Virus record (IMG/VR): IMGVR_UViG_3300032268_001383
Location: 34,742 to 98,741 of that record
DNA from: a virus
Reading direction: 5' to 3' (one strand)
Length of the DNA: 64,000 bases
Shown here in pieces: positions 9,626-19,344 of the stretch. Under the pieces are notes generated by a model. That model did not search any database. It was not told where the DNA came from and saw nothing but the letters and a program-made list of their open reading frames with translations. The position numbers were made by a program, and so were the translations under genes. Position 1 is the first letter of the stretch, and each line of letters begins with the position of its first letter.

Positions 9626-9930
9626 AAAAGATAGTTTTACATTTCTCAGATGGTTATAAAATGGACGTTATAGAAAATTTAGAGCAAATTAATCTTGTTG
9701 AAAATTTTAATTCTTTTTATGATGATTTAATCGTGGAAAGTATAAATAATATAGAATACAAATTTTCTGGATTTGAAAATGAGTATCAAATCTTCAACAT
9801 TCAAACAAGAGAATTATATAATATCATAGATCAAAATGAAGTAGTGAAAGTTTCTATGCAACTTGATGAAAATGAATTTAATCAAATTTTAAAAATAATA
9901 AAAAGAAAAGAAAATGATTTCAACAATTAA
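9622..9930 (+). CDS. Small acidic protein of unknown function
   Basis: A 102-residue protein that overlaps both neighbours by a few bases. It is rich in Asn, Glu and Ile, with alternating beta strands in the first 75 residues and a charged helix at the end. There is no signal peptide, membrane segment or recognised motif. Confidence 0.5.
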   Translation: MKKIVLHFSDGYKMDVIENLEQINLVENFNSFYDDLIVESINNIEYKFSGFENEYQIFNIQTRELYNIIDQNEVVKVSMQLDENEFNQILKIIKRKENDFNN

Positions 9931-10198
9931 AAATATTATTTCAACGAGAAAATCTATTTTTAGATTTCTTTATTTTTTCATTCTAAGTTTTATATTTTTC
10001 CAAGTCATTGAGATGTCAATACATCACTTTTTTGGAATAGATTTACACAACCTAAAATTTGGTTGGATTGGACTTGTAATAGTCTATGGATTCAAATACC
10101 ATATTTTTTGTTGTATCTTACCAGCAATTTGGGCTGGATATAAATGTCGTCACAAAAATTGTAAACATGAGCACTGTAAAATCGACGAAAGCAAGTAG
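9914..10198 (+). CDS. Small membrane protein with Cys/His-rich tail
   Basis: A 94-residue protein with a basic N-terminus, one clear hydrophobic helix at ~17-38 and a second at ~50-75, so two membrane passes are likely. The cytosolic-looking tail is rich in Cys and His (CRHKNCKHEHCK), suggesting metal binding. It overlaps the upstream gene by 17 nt and the downstream one by 32 nt. Two-pass small membrane proteins in phages can be holins or superinfection-exclusion proteins, but nothing here decides this. Confidence 0.5.
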   Translation: MISTIKNIISTRKSIFRFLYFFILSFIFFQVIEMSIHHFFGIDLHNLKFGWIGLVIVYGFKYHIFCCILPAIWAGYKCRHKNCKHEHCKIDESK

Positions 10199-10484
10199 AA
10201 GTGCGGCAATGGCTGCAGCTCCAGCATCGAGAAGTATAACTTCAACTTCAAATAATTCAAATATTTGGTATACAGGAACTACAGGTGCAGGTAACATATC
10301 ATGGAATCCACCTAATTCGAACATAGATGACCTAATTGAATATATAGATTTACTATATAGTATAGTTGGTGTTGATATTAAATTCGATGGATTCTGTAAG
10401 ATGTCAGAATCAGAGAGGAAAAGTTTCATCAGAGAAATAAAAATAGAAAAAATAATTAACAAAGATGATAATAATAGAAGTTAA
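10167..10484 (+). CDS. Unknown protein with low-complexity N-terminus
   Basis: I place the start at the ATG at 10167 (MSTVKSTKASRSAAM), giving 105 residues. A longer in-frame version from 10086 would lie almost wholly inside the preceding membrane-protein gene. Residues 1-45 are Ser/Thr/Ala-rich and probably disordered; residues 55-105 are helical and acidic-then-basic. The gene overlaps the bS21 start by 20 nt, so the two may be coupled. The function is unknown. Confidence 0.45.
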   Translation: MSTVKSTKASRSAAMAAAPASRSITSTSNNSNIWYTGTTGAGNISWNPPNSNIDDLIEYIDLLYSIVGVDIKFDGFCKMSESERKSFIREIKIEKIINKDDNNRS

Positions 10485-10662
10485 TGATTCCAAGGGTGGA
10501 ATTGAAAAGGCTCTTAAAAATTACAAAAGAAAATTTAACAATCTTAAAGTTGGCAAAGAATGTCGTCAAAGACAGGCATTTGAAAAACCTTCCGAAAAGA
10601 GAAGAGCTGAAATTTTGAAAGCTATTTATATTGAAGAAAAAAGAAACGAAGAAAGAGATTAG
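10465..10662 (+). CDS. rpsU: Phage-encoded ribosomal protein bS21 (Bacteroidetes type)
   Basis: A 65-residue protein that reads end to end like bS21. It starts MIIIEVNDSKGGIEKALKNY, followed by KRKF, the R-x-R-Q-A-F-E-K-P-S core at ~34-44, and a helical basic tail (EKRRAEILKAIY). The KP-S-x-KRAEI-KA-Y-I pattern matches the Bacteroidetes form rather than the gammaproteobacterial one. bS21 sits on the 30S platform near the anti-Shine-Dalgarno end of 16S rRNA; in Flavobacterium it helps occlude that sequence. Phage copies are known in huge phages and are thought to replace host bS21 late in infection. No Shine-Dalgarno sequence precedes the ATG. The gene overlaps its upstream neighbour, and DnaJ begins 4 nt after its stop. 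Confidence 0.9.
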   Translation: MIIIEVNDSKGGIEKALKNYKRKFNNLKVGKECRQRQAFEKPSEKRRAEILKAIYIEEKRNEERD

Positions 10663-10666
10663 TCAA

Positions 10667-11386
10667 ATGGATTTCAATAAAGATTATTATAGTATTTTGG
10701 GGGTATCTAAAGAGAGTGATGCAAACCAAATAAAAAAAATTTTTTATAAACTTTCTTTCACTCACCACCCAGACAAAGGTGGTGATGCTGTAATATTCAA
10801 TCAGATTACAGAGGCTTATAATATTCTAACATCCGAAGAAAGAGGTACATATGACAAGAGAAGTAAATGGGGTGCAAATTATGATGAATCACTCGAATTA
10901 CTTGATTATGAATTCAATAATAGTGCAAAGGGTTGGAATGAATCAAAATTTGAAGAATGGAAAAAAGACAATCAACTCAATATTATTGTATATGTTGATG
11001 ATAATTTTCGAGGTGATGTTGAATATGAAAGATGGGTTGCTTGTAAATCTTGTGGTGGTGAAGGCAGAGATACTAAATCAAAGATCCAGATTAGGGATGA
11101 ATTTGGGAACCTATTAAAAGTATTTGATGGTGAAGATGGGTGTGATTTCTGTGAGGGAAGTGGAAAATCATGGAATGGTCAAGATTGTTACTTCTGTGGC
11201 GGCAAGGGAATGGTTGGACTAGTCGAATGTGGAACTTGTAAAGGGGAAAAAAGAGTTTTGGGTAAACAAAAACTCACCGGAATAAAATTTAGTACTGATG
11301 AAAGTAGCCACAAAGTAGAAGCGATGGGACATGCTTCTAAATGGGAAAGGGGAAGATTTGGTCATCTTTGGATAGTAAAAAAATGA
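10667..11386 (+). CDS. dnaJ: DnaJ-like co-chaperone with J domain and zinc repeats
   Basis: I chose the ATG at 10667 (MDFNKDYYSILGV), four bases after the bS21 stop, giving 239 residues. A longer frame from 10631 would overlap bS21 and adds only charged residues. The J domain covers ~5-65 with H-P-D at 34-36 (HHPDKGGD), the loop that stimulates Hsp70 ATPase. Four CxxC-type zinc elements follow (CKSCGGEGR, CDFCEGSGK, CYFCGGKGM, CGTCKGEKR) at ~125-210, as in DnaJ types I/A, but the usual long C-terminal substrate-binding domains are cut short. It probably directs host DnaK to phage proteins. It ends next to the convergent 2254-residue gene. Confidence 0.85.
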   Translation: MDFNKDYYSILGVSKESDANQIKKIFYKLSFTHHPDKGGDAVIFNQITEAYNILTSEERGTYDKRSKWGANYDESLELLDYEFNNSAKGWNESKFEEWKKDNQLNIIVYVDDNFRGDVEYERWVACKSCGGEGRDTKSKIQIRDEFGNLLKVFDGEDGCDFCEGSGKSWNGQDCYFCGGKGMVGLVECGTCKGEKRVLGKQKLTGIKFSTDESSHKVEAMGHASKWERGRFGHLWIVKK

Positions 11387-14300
11387 TTAGTTAGCAGATG
11401 TCACCACATTACTGTTTCCCGGTGGTATATTAATTGTTCCACTAACGCCACCTACTGAGATAACCGTGTAACTGGTTTGATTATTTACCGTCTCTGAATC
11501 AATTGTAAGATTAACATTACCGATGAAGTCAAAGTTTGCATCTGAGTAGTCTATAAAAGGTGCCTGAGCTGACCAAGGTGTTTGAATTCTTGCATCAATA
11601 AGGAAATCTCTTCCATAAATTGTTTCAACCTTTTTATCTTGATAATAATTAAAAAATGGTACCATATCAACTTCATAAAAAGAGATATTATTAAAAAGTA
11701 TATCAATTGAATTGTTAATCACCGGTTGCGGGAAGTTAACTGGCAATGGTGGTGTTCCGGTTTCTGTTAAACTCGAAAATACTTCTATATTCAAATCCAA
11801 ATTTTTCTTATTAAAGAAGAATTGTCTTTGTGTTAGAGATGGATTTGCCAATTCACTATAAAATAACTCATAATTGTTGAAATTTGGTACAAGATTAAAA
11901 TTAGCGCCCCTACCATGAGTATAGACAGGTGTGGTCGGTGTAGACCAAGTGCCAGGTTTTATATCAAGTCTATGCAAATTAACCTCAGTTAAATAATATC
12001 TATTTCTAATAGTCTCAATATTATCATTATTTAAGACTACTCTTGCGAATCTAAAGTGAATTTTAGTATTTGGTGTCCATATTTGTATTATAGCCGATCC
12101 AAAAGCCGTTGAGGTTTTAAGTCTGAGTCTATTTGCAGTTAGTGAGTCACCACTTGTATTAGAATTTATATTGGAATCTATCTGTACTGGATTCAGTGTA
12201 GAAATATTGAGTAATTGTCCAACTGCAACAGAAGAAGTAATTGAGAATGTTGACGAAAAATCATTTACGTACCAACCATTATTATTGAAATTTGTTAGAT
12301 CGAGTCCATATCCAATATTGTTGCTGAATGGTTCTGTAAAATTACCCCCATTAGGTATGAAATTTTGATATATTTTGAATTTTGTACCTAATTTATAAGT
12401 GAAGTTTCTGTTGTTGTAATCCCTAAATATTGAAGAACTCTCTAAAATATCATCTGTAGTACCACCTTGTAATAATATAGGATCATCCCCAGAATAAATC
12501 CCGTCATATGATTGTAATATAGTATCTTCAGTCACAGAATATGTAAATATACTGGTGGCTATAGTAGGTGGATAATTATTCAATTTAAATAAGACGGATT
12601 CTTCATTTATAGTGGTTTTAGTTTTTTCAACATAATTTACATCTATCCAAGATTGCCACTTGGGTAATCCGGATGTTGCGTCAACACTATTGTTGTCTAT
12701 AAAAGTAAAATTCTGAACCAATCCAGTGTTATAACTACTGACTAGTGGAATCTGTGATTTTCTTGATATAAATCTACCACCATCGAATTTACCATCAATC
12801 CAATGCGTATTACCTATTGTTCCGATTCGTGGATAGCTTTTGAATAAGCCGTTATTCCATACTCCTCTGAATGAACCATTTAAGAAAGCACCTGATAACC
12901 AAATGTTTTTAGTAAGGTATATAAGGTGATTCTCAGAGTCTCTTTCAACACGCATCACTGGAAAGTTTGTTACCAACTCAACAACTACTGTATTGAATGT
13001 CAAATCTATTTCGGATATTGTGAAATAATCTTTGATTAATTTTCTATTCTCATTAATATCGATAGCAACTAAATTACCAATCGAAATTTTATCACCTACA
13101 TTCAATCCTTGAAGTGTATCAATTGATTGAAGTGTTACTAACCAACTAATTGGACTTATTTGATATGTGCCTTTTCCAGCATAAGGTGTTACACCATTCA
13201 ATCCAACTACATTGGAAAATTTATAATAATCTTCTTCCCCTAACATTGAATTACTTCTAAAACCGTTATTCCAAATTCCATTTTCCCAGATACCAGATTT
13301 GAATATGCCGTTTCCAATGTTAATACTAACCAAATTACCGTCTTTTGAAGCAGCCAAAACTGTTAAGTTTGGATCATTTGGTAGCACAACTCTATCATTA
13401 ACAAAAATTATCGAGTTTGATATTATTGCGTTATTATAAAGTGGATGGTATTCAAATACTCTTTCAACAATACTTAGATAAAGAACTCTAAGTTTCCCAC
13501 CTCTTCCCTTTTTGATATAAAATCTGGTATCGTCTGGTGTTATAATTGGATTTCCTGTAGTATAAATAAAAGTTATATCATGTTGGAAAGGGAAATAGAA
13601 TATATTATTACCCACCTGTTGTGAAATACTTGGGAGCGTTAATTTTATTTCATCCTTATTGCCTATCTTTACAAATACATCTACCTTCTCTTTACCTTCA
13701 ACAGTTAACTGCAAACTCAAAATATAAGTTTTATCAGGTTGTGAAAATACTTCTAAGTTAGGAGTCAATCCATTTATACAAGCAAAAAGTCTATTGCTTT
13801 CAGGTTCTTCCCTGTTTGGTTGTGGTGTAACGGTTTGTGTGTATACATGGCCGTTTGTAATAATCTGACCACCACTCAATGAAAAAGTAGTACCGTGAAC
13901 CCATCTTGCACTATTATATATCACGGGGTTAATAGAACCCGAGGTGTTTAAACCAAGTGGATTAGATATTGAGTTATTATTATTTAGTGTCTCTTCGTAG
14001 AAATATTGTTCGTTATTCCCAGAGTAAACACTGCTAGTCGAAAAGTTCAAACTATTTATATTCGGATCAGTTAAAATGACATAAGCTACTGAAGCTGAAA
14101 AGGCATTATTTACATATATTTTGTTATTGTTTCCTAAATTTATAGCAACATTCAAAATTATATCTCTACTTCTACCAGGTTTCAATTCAAGTGGAGTGAG
14201 TGTTGTATCAATATCAGAATATCCAAATGGTGCACCATTCCAATTTCCGTTTCTCCACAAACCATCTAACCATATAATATTGTCTGCAAATCCGTAATTC

Positions 14301-17300
14301 CAAACTCCTTCTCTCCATAGTGCACCAGACATATAACCCCTATTGAATGTTCCAGACTTCCATTCTGAAATATAAAATGAGGCAGTACCAAGTGTGGAAT
14401 CAAAGTTCCCACCATGCCATACACAAGATTGTGTAGTTGCAAAAGATGAGGAGTTTGTACCACTGAAGCTTCTATCAACATAAGCATTGAAAATCGACGA
14501 ATCGAATGTACCATTATAGAAATTACCACTTAGCCATACCGAATTTTCGAATATTGCGTTTTTGTGACTAAATGTACCTGACATCCAGAGCACATTCGAG
14601 AATTTTACTGAATTATCAATACTAACCTCTTCTACTTTTCTAACAGGTTCAGTTATTACTCTTTCTTCTGTCTTAATATTTTTTGGATTATCTGAAACAT
14701 CACCACTTATCCACAAACCAAAATAGTCATTTCTAAATGAATCGGCAAAATTGTATTCTCCCATATTGGAAACGTTGGAATTATAGATTGAACTTCCACT
14801 GCCACTTCCAAAAAATTCACCCTTTGTGAATAGACCACTATACCACATTCTACCTTGGAAATTACCACCCTTGAATTCACCAGTATACCAAACCGAATTC
14901 GTTAATGTTGAACCATTACCAAACTCTCCACCTAAAAATTTCCCATCTTCCCAACCATAATGTATAGAATAGGTTGATGAGTTAGTAGGAGATGAATATG
15001 TCATACCATAATAAGAATGAAATTTCCCTTTGGTAAATTTACCATTTTTCCAACGAGCCAAACCAGTAAATTTACCATTATTAAAATCACCTGAATACCA
15101 AATAGATTCATTTGTTGTGTTAGATCCAAAACTCGTGAATTCACCGTTATTAAATTTCCCACCATACCAATAAACTGATGAGGAACCACCAATAATAGCG
15201 TTTTCAACAATTCCATCGTTCCAAATTGTTTGTGTTCCACTTATAGTCAGTGGACTGTAGTATGACATTTTTGTGTCTAAATATCTCAAATTTGAGCTAC
15301 CTAGGATACCATTGTTCCAAATACCTGAATACCAATCCGAATTATAGAATCTACCATTACTGAAAGTTCCATTGGCCCAAACTGAATTATAGAATTCACC
15401 ACCGTCAAAATTTCCAAGTAACCAATTTCTATATAATTGTGTTGTATTATCATAATCTTGTCTAGTTGGGTTAACATCCTTACTGTTTATGAAACTTCCA
15501 TTCAGGAATCTACCACTCTGCCAATATCCTGAATTGAATATTCCATTTTTGAAGGTAGCTCCATTCCAAATTGAATTCAAAATTATACCAGAATTCCAAA
15601 TATCATTGACAAAGTGTGATTTGAAAATATATCCGGAATTTATCTGATTTAGTGTATTCTTGAAAATAATATTTATTAATCTGAGTCTTTCAACATTAAT
15701 CGGATCGATATTTTTATCTAAATTATTAAAATTGGTGTTCTTTATAACGTTATTTTTCAAAGAAGTATTAACAAAAAGACCTGAATTAATTGTTGAATTT
15801 TCAATTCTAAACTTATGTATTGATGAATAATTATTATTATCAGCACCTGTAGTCCTAAAAATATCAAAGATTGAATTAGAGAAAGTCAGACCATCGATAC
15901 TCGATAGTGTAATTTCTTTTATGTTCGATATTACATTAATAGAATTAACTCTGTATTTACCATCTATTGACTTGATAGTTGTACCGATTATCTGTTCTAT
16001 TGAATTTATCCAAACAATATCTCCAACAAATAAATCTTCACCTGGTATATTGATATCTCTATTCATTGGATTTAATGGAAGACTTACATTAATTGTATCT
16101 GGTGTGAATGATTCAATTGAGAGTATGTTTGATGGTGATAATCTGATTCTATGATGTCGATAATTGATATTATTACCACTAATCCAGTTTGAGTTTACTA
16201 AATACCCATTCTTATAATCGAGATTACTCAAGGAAGATTTAGAAAATAGTAAATCAATTTGATTCGGTAGGATCGGACTAAGGCAATATTCTATACCAGT
16301 ATTGTAAGGTGGTGTATTTACAAGTGTTATGGTGTTTTCCCAAAATGCTAGTGCAGAAGTATCAATATCAATTGAAGAGTAATCACTATTTTGAAGAGAA
16401 AAATTAGTCTGATATCCAGATAAAGTTTGCCTCACAATTGACTTAACCTTGTTGTCATTCTTGTTTTTAACACTAACAATTATTTTTCTTCTACTCAAAT
16501 CACTATTTGAATAAATATCAAAAATAAACTTGTTTTCAATAGGAAGTTTTATTCTCTGATCATTCGATAAACTAGTTAAAAATAAATTTTTATTTAATTT
16601 TGTTAGATAAAAAGCATCCCCACTTTGGATTTTCTGAGAGTCTGCATCTGAAATGTATAATTTTAGTATACCTCTAACAGATAAGGTAGTCAAATCAGTG
16701 TTATATGACCATAGATCAGCCCCTATCACATTAATACCTTCTTCGTCATTTACTTGGGATTTTTCACCAACAGAATAAACTACTTGAGAATTAACTATAT
16801 TTGAATTCACAATGTGTGAGTTGTTGACATAACTCGTGTTTAGAGTTGCTCTTTCAGTTTCTACTGCATCTATATCACATTTTTTAAATAATCCAGAAAT
16901 TTTTAAATCATAACTAAAAGTTTGTCCTAAATAAACGTCTAAGGCTGAAACTGTCGATCCTATGCCTAAATTACAATTCTCGAAATTTCCATTTTTTATA
17001 TCACCTCTTATAATACTTGAATCTTCTACTAAATTGAATCCAAATCCTCTATTATTTGAAAAGTCAATAGTTTGAATAGGTGAATTAGTGGACGTTTTAT
17101 CTAATGTAGAAAAGAAGAATTTCTCACCTGCTGCAGATTTAGATTCCATGGTGCCAGAATTCCAATTGGAGTTCATAAAAATACCCGAATTCCAAGTTGC
17201 GTTGTTCCAATTATTCTTTCTTTCAAAGCTACCAAAAACACCATCCTTATGATTTCCACCAAAGTTACCATATCTAAAATTTAATCTTGAAATGAATGGT

Positions 17301-18151
17301 TTTTTATATCTAATATCTAAGTTCCAAATACCATCAAGATGTGTATAGGTATTTCTCTGTTTGAATTCTATAGACCCAATTATAAAGTTTTCACCATTTA
17401 TGTAGAGTTTGCTTTCAACTGTTGCATAATTTTGATTAACCAATCTTAATTTATTATCTAGTACCAATTGAGTTATGTTTACCCAAGTAGGTGTACTTGA
17501 CGAGTCGTCTCTTAAATAAAAACCAGAACTGCTTACACCGCTATTCAGATTGAGTGGGTCTGATGATGCCAAAAACTGTCTTGAGCAATAAATTATACTA
17601 TCAGAAAAAAGTACAGCTGTTGTTGTGAGTGTAGAACCTAAATTATATAACTTACCAGAAAATTTTGAAATAGTACCAAGAGTAGCAAATGGAGTTATAG
17701 ATGTGTTAAGATTGTTAAAAGTTATTCCAAGATGATTAATTTTAATGCTATTAATATAATCAAATTCTCTTTGTGTTTCAACATGATTAACTTTAATAGA
17801 ATTAGTGACATCATCTCCGAAATATGGAAGTTCACCTGTAAATTCTAAATCCAAAATTAATCTACATCCATCACAAGCTAAAACTCTATACCCATCCGTA
17901 AACTTACTGTATTTATCTCGTGATATAAATAAATCAGAATCATAATTTCCATTTACGATAAAGATTCTATCACCAACATTAAAGTTTGTACTAGATTCAG
18001 TATAAAAAACTGTTTTTTTAGAACCAGAGATTTCAATAGATTCTACATAATTCAAGAGTATAGAACTATAGAATTTATTAGAAACTGTCGTTTTCTGAAA
18101 TGTTATATTTTCCTCAAGTGGATTTAAGCTTGTTACAACTGGAATTGCCAT
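11387..18151 (-). CDS. Giant Trp/Gly-repeat structural or adhesin protein (2254 aa)
   Basis: A 2254-residue protein. The N-terminal ~800 residues are beta-rich with repeated NVGDRIFIVNG-type and VGDIVWINS-type segments. Residues ~280-350, ~840-1300 and parts of ~1480-1720 hold tens of five-residue steps of the form [WF]-x-x-G-x (for example IWNNG, FNNGKF, WYSGDF, VWYTGEF), interrupted by linkers. Such a period predicts a right-handed beta-helix like pentapeptide-repeat proteins, but with Trp/Phe stacking inside. The C-terminal ~500 residues are beta-rich and non-repetitive. There is no signal peptide, so it is probably a virion tail or baseplate-associated fibre. The protein at 28948-34602 has the same repeat type. 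A promoter box lies 25 nt upstream. The exact role is unknown. Confidence 0.65.
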   Translation of the reverse strand: MAIPVVTSLNPLEENITFQKTTVSNKFYSSILLNYVESIEISGSKKTVFYTESSTNFNVGDRIFIVNGNYDSDLFISRDKYSKFTDGYRVLACDGCRLILDLEFTGELPYFGDDVTNSIKVNHVETQREFDYINSIKINHLGITFNNLNTSITPFATLGTISKFSGKLYNLGSTLTTTAVLFSDSIIYCSRQFLASSDPLNLNSGVSSSGFYLRDDSSSTPTWVNITQLVLDNKLRLVNQNYATVESKLYINGENFIIGSIEFKQRNTYTHLDGIWNLDIRYKKPFISRLNFRYGNFGGNHKDGVFGSFERKNNWNNATWNSGIFMNSNWNSGTMESKSAAGEKFFFSTLDKTSTNSPIQTIDFSNNRGFGFNLVEDSSIIRGDIKNGNFENCNLGIGSTVSALDVYLGQTFSYDLKISGLFKKCDIDAVETERATLNTSYVNNSHIVNSNIVNSQVVYSVGEKSQVNDEEGINVIGADLWSYNTDLTTLSVRGILKLYISDADSQKIQSGDAFYLTKLNKNLFLTSLSNDQRIKLPIENKFIFDIYSNSDLSRRKIIVSVKNKNDNKVKSIVRQTLSGYQTNFSLQNSDYSSIDIDTSALAFWENTITLVNTPPYNTGIEYCLSPILPNQIDLLFSKSSLSNLDYKNGYLVNSNWISGNNINYRHHRIRLSPSNILSIESFTPDTINVSLPLNPMNRDINIPGEDLFVGDIVWINSIEQIIGTTIKSIDGKYRVNSINVISNIKEITLSSIDGLTFSNSIFDIFRTTGADNNNYSSIHKFRIENSTINSGLFVNTSLKNNVIKNTNFNNLDKNIDPINVERLRLINIIFKNTLNQINSGYIFKSHFVNDIWNSGIILNSIWNGATFKNGIFNSGYWQSGRFLNGSFINSKDVNPTRQDYDNTTQLYRNWLLGNFDGGEFYNSVWANGTFSNGRFYNSDWYSGIWNNGILGSSNLRYLDTKMSYYSPLTISGTQTIWNDGIVENAIIGGSSSVYWYGGKFNNGEFTSFGSNTTNESIWYSGDFNNGKFTGLARWKNGKFTKGKFHSYYGMTYSSPTNSSTYSIHYGWEDGKFLGGEFGNGSTLTNSVWYTGEFKGGNFQGRMWYSGLFTKGEFFGSGSGSSIYNSNVSNMGEYNFADSFRNDYFGLWISGDVSDNPKNIKTEERVITEPVRKVEEVSIDNSVKFSNVLWMSGTFSHKNAIFENSVWLSGNFYNGTFDSSIFNAYVDRSFSGTNSSSFATTQSCVWHGGNFDSTLGTASFYISEWKSGTFNRGYMSGALWREGVWNYGFADNIIWLDGLWRNGNWNGAPFGYSDIDTTLTPLELKPGRSRDIILNVAINLGNNNKIYVNNAFSASVAYVILTDPNINSLNFSTSSVYSGNNEQYFYEETLNNNNSISNPLGLNTSGSINPVIYNSARWVHGTTFSLSGGQIITNGHVYTQTVTPQPNREEPESNRLFACINGLTPNLEVFSQPDKTYILSLQLTVEGKEKVDVFVKIGNKDEIKLTLPSISQQVGNNIFYFPFQHDITFIYTTGNPIITPDDTRFYIKKGRGGKLRVLYLSIVERVFEYHPLYNNAIISNSIIFVNDRVVLPNDPNLTVLAASKDGNLVSINIGNGIFKSGIWENGIWNNGFRSNSMLGEEDYYKFSNVVGLNGVTPYAGKGTYQISPISWLVTLQSIDTLQGLNVGDKISIGNLVAIDINENRKLIKDYFTISEIDLTFNTVVVELVTNFPVMRVERDSENHLIYLTKNIWLSGAFLNGSFRGVWNNGLFKSYPRIGTIGNTHWIDGKFDGGRFISRKSQIPLVSSYNTGLVQNFTFIDNNSVDATSGLPKWQSWIDVNYVEKTKTTINEESVLFKLNNYPPTIATSIFTYSVTEDTILQSYDGIYSGDDPILLQGGTTDDILESSSIFRDYNNRNFTYKLGTKFKIYQNFIPNGGNFTEPFSNNIGYGLDLTNFNNNGWYVNDFSSTFSITSSVAVGQLLNISTLNPVQIDSNINSNTSGDSLTANRLRLKTSTAFGSAIIQIWTPNTKIHFRFARVVLNNDNIETIRNRYYLTEVNLHRLDIKPGTWSTPTTPVYTHGRGANFNLVPNFNNYELFYSELANPSLTQRQFFFNKKNLDLNIEVFSSLTETGTPPLPVNFPQPVINNSIDILFNNISFYEVDMVPFFNYYQDKKVETIYGRDFLIDARIQTPWSAQAPFIDYSDANFDFIGNVNLTIDSETVNNQTSYTVISVGGVSGTINIPPGNSNVVTSAN

Positions 18152-18175
18152 CTAAAACTAATTCAATATTTTAAA

Positions 18176-18185
18176 TATATATTAA
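18176..18185 (-). promoter_or_regulatory. Candidate phage promoter box before the 2254-aa gene
   Basis: The minus strand reads TTTAATATATATTTAA, with the TTAATATATA core ending 25 nt before the ATG at 18151. It lies in the short divergent gap that also precedes the plus-strand Dam-like methylase. Confidence 0.5.
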
Positions 18186-18227
18186 ATTGCTAAATGGATC
18201 TATTGAAATGAATTAATAAAATTTAAT

Positions 18228-18953
18228 ATGTTTATACCCTACTTAGGATCGAAATTTAAATTTGCTGATTTTATAATATCGAATTTTCCAAAAAATTTTG
18301 GAACTTACGTTGAACCATTTGGTGGTGCATTTTCTATTTTTTTCGAATTGGAGTATAATATTAACACAAAATATATTTATAATGATGTAAATATTTATAA
18401 TTACCTTCTTTTAAAATTCTTAAATGATGTACAATTTCTAAATTCTCTAAAAAAATTAGAGGTTAATAGAGATGTTTTTAAAGTGATTCAAAGAGATTTC
18501 AAGAATAATAATTGGTCGGATTTTGATAAAGCTACCAACTGGTTAATTCTGCTTCTTTGTACTCAAACTCAATTCGATATATTGTCATCTGATTATAAAG
18601 GAAACTTCAATTTCGAAGCTTTCAAACTTAAACTACCCCATTATCAAGAAAAAATGAAAAAAATAAGTAGTTACCACAATATAGATTACTTGGAAATAAT
18701 AGATGTATATGATAGTCCTGATACATTCTTTTATTTAGATCCGCCTTACAAAAATTTAGAATCCTATTATCTAAATCATAATTTCGGTGAAAATTCTCAT
18801 TACGAATTATCACAAAAATTAAATAGTATTCAAGGTAAATTTGTTCTAAGCTATTATTATTTTCCGGAAATGGAAGAATGGTATAAAGACTGTAGAATGA
18901 TTAAGAAAAGAACTTTGATGGGCACAGAATATCTAATAATGAACTATCAGTAA
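18228..18953 (+). CDS. dam: D12-class N6-adenine DNA methyltransferase (Dam-like)
   Basis: A 241-residue protein. It starts MFIPYLGSKFKFADFI, where the P-Y-x-G-x-K of the family sits at residues 4-9. The AdoMet-binding segment is YVEPFGGAFSIFFE (~27-40), and the catalytic D-P-P-Y is at 171-174 (FFYLDPPYKN). This order (FxGxF first, DPPY last) is that of alpha-class, D12-family enzymes such as T4 Dam and DpnM, which methylate adenine N6 in short duplex sites, often GATC. It probably protects phage DNA from host restriction. No restriction endonuclease is adjacent, so it is an orphan. Target specificity cannot be read from the sequence. Confidence 0.85.
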   Translation: MFIPYLGSKFKFADFIISNFPKNFGTYVEPFGGAFSIFFELEYNINTKYIYNDVNIYNYLLLKFLNDVQFLNSLKKLEVNRDVFKVIQRDFKNNNWSDFDKATNWLILLLCTQTQFDILSSDYKGNFNFEAFKLKLPHYQEKMKKISSYHNIDYLEIIDVYDSPDTFFYLDPPYKNLESYYLNHNFGENSHYELSQKLNSIQGKFVLSYYYFPEMEEWYKDCRMIKKRTLMGTEYLIMNYQ

Positions 18954-19004
18954 TTATAAATAATTACCTCACTACTTTCTTTCGTATTTTCATAAATTTA
19001 TTTC

Positions 19005-19289
19005 TTAATATTGATTTCCTTTTATGAGTATAACTTTTTCACTTTTTGACCAACCAGCTGTGTCTGATAAACTATCTCCTCTTCCAGTACATCTACCAAC
19101 AGTGGTCTCAACTATTTCCAAAATTTCAGATGGTTCCTCTGCAACATTTACAGCAACTTTTGTGTTTTCGTCGAATTTTTTCAAATAGTTAATCAATTGT
19201 CCAACAGTTGATAGAGGATTATCAAAGTACCCATCTAAATCCCATTCTTCCATTTCATTAAATTTTTTTAAGTTTGTCATTTTTTTCAT
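19005..19289 (-). CDS. Small protein with capsid-targeting-like leader
   Basis: A 94-residue acidic protein. Its start (MKKMTNLKKFNEMEEW, or MTNLKKFNEM if the second ATG is used) fits the leader shared by about 16 proteins in the window: a basic residue, an aromatic and then N/L/F-x-E. The remainder has a helix-strand pattern and no recognised motif. It lies last in the minus-strand run 19005-22105. Packaging into the head is inferred from the leader only. Confidence 0.55.
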   Translation of the reverse strand: MKKMTNLKKFNEMEEWDLDGYFDNPLSTVGQLINYLKKFDENTKVAVNVAEEPSEILEIVETTVGRCTGRGDSLSDTAGWSKSEKVILIKGNQY

Positions 19290-19344
19290 ACTATTTTTTT
19301 ATTTATATATATAAATATTTTCATATCAAAAATTATTTATAAGT

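Noticed and set aside
10086-10166. Longer start for the 105-residue gene before bS21
   Set aside because: It would lie inside the upstream membrane-protein gene; the ATG at 10167 gives a normal overlap and a typical disordered start.
10118-10462. Minus-strand frame of 114 residues opposite the gene before bS21
   Set aside because: All surrounding genes are plus-strand and tightly overlapped; the minus frame has no promoter box and reads as a mirror frame.
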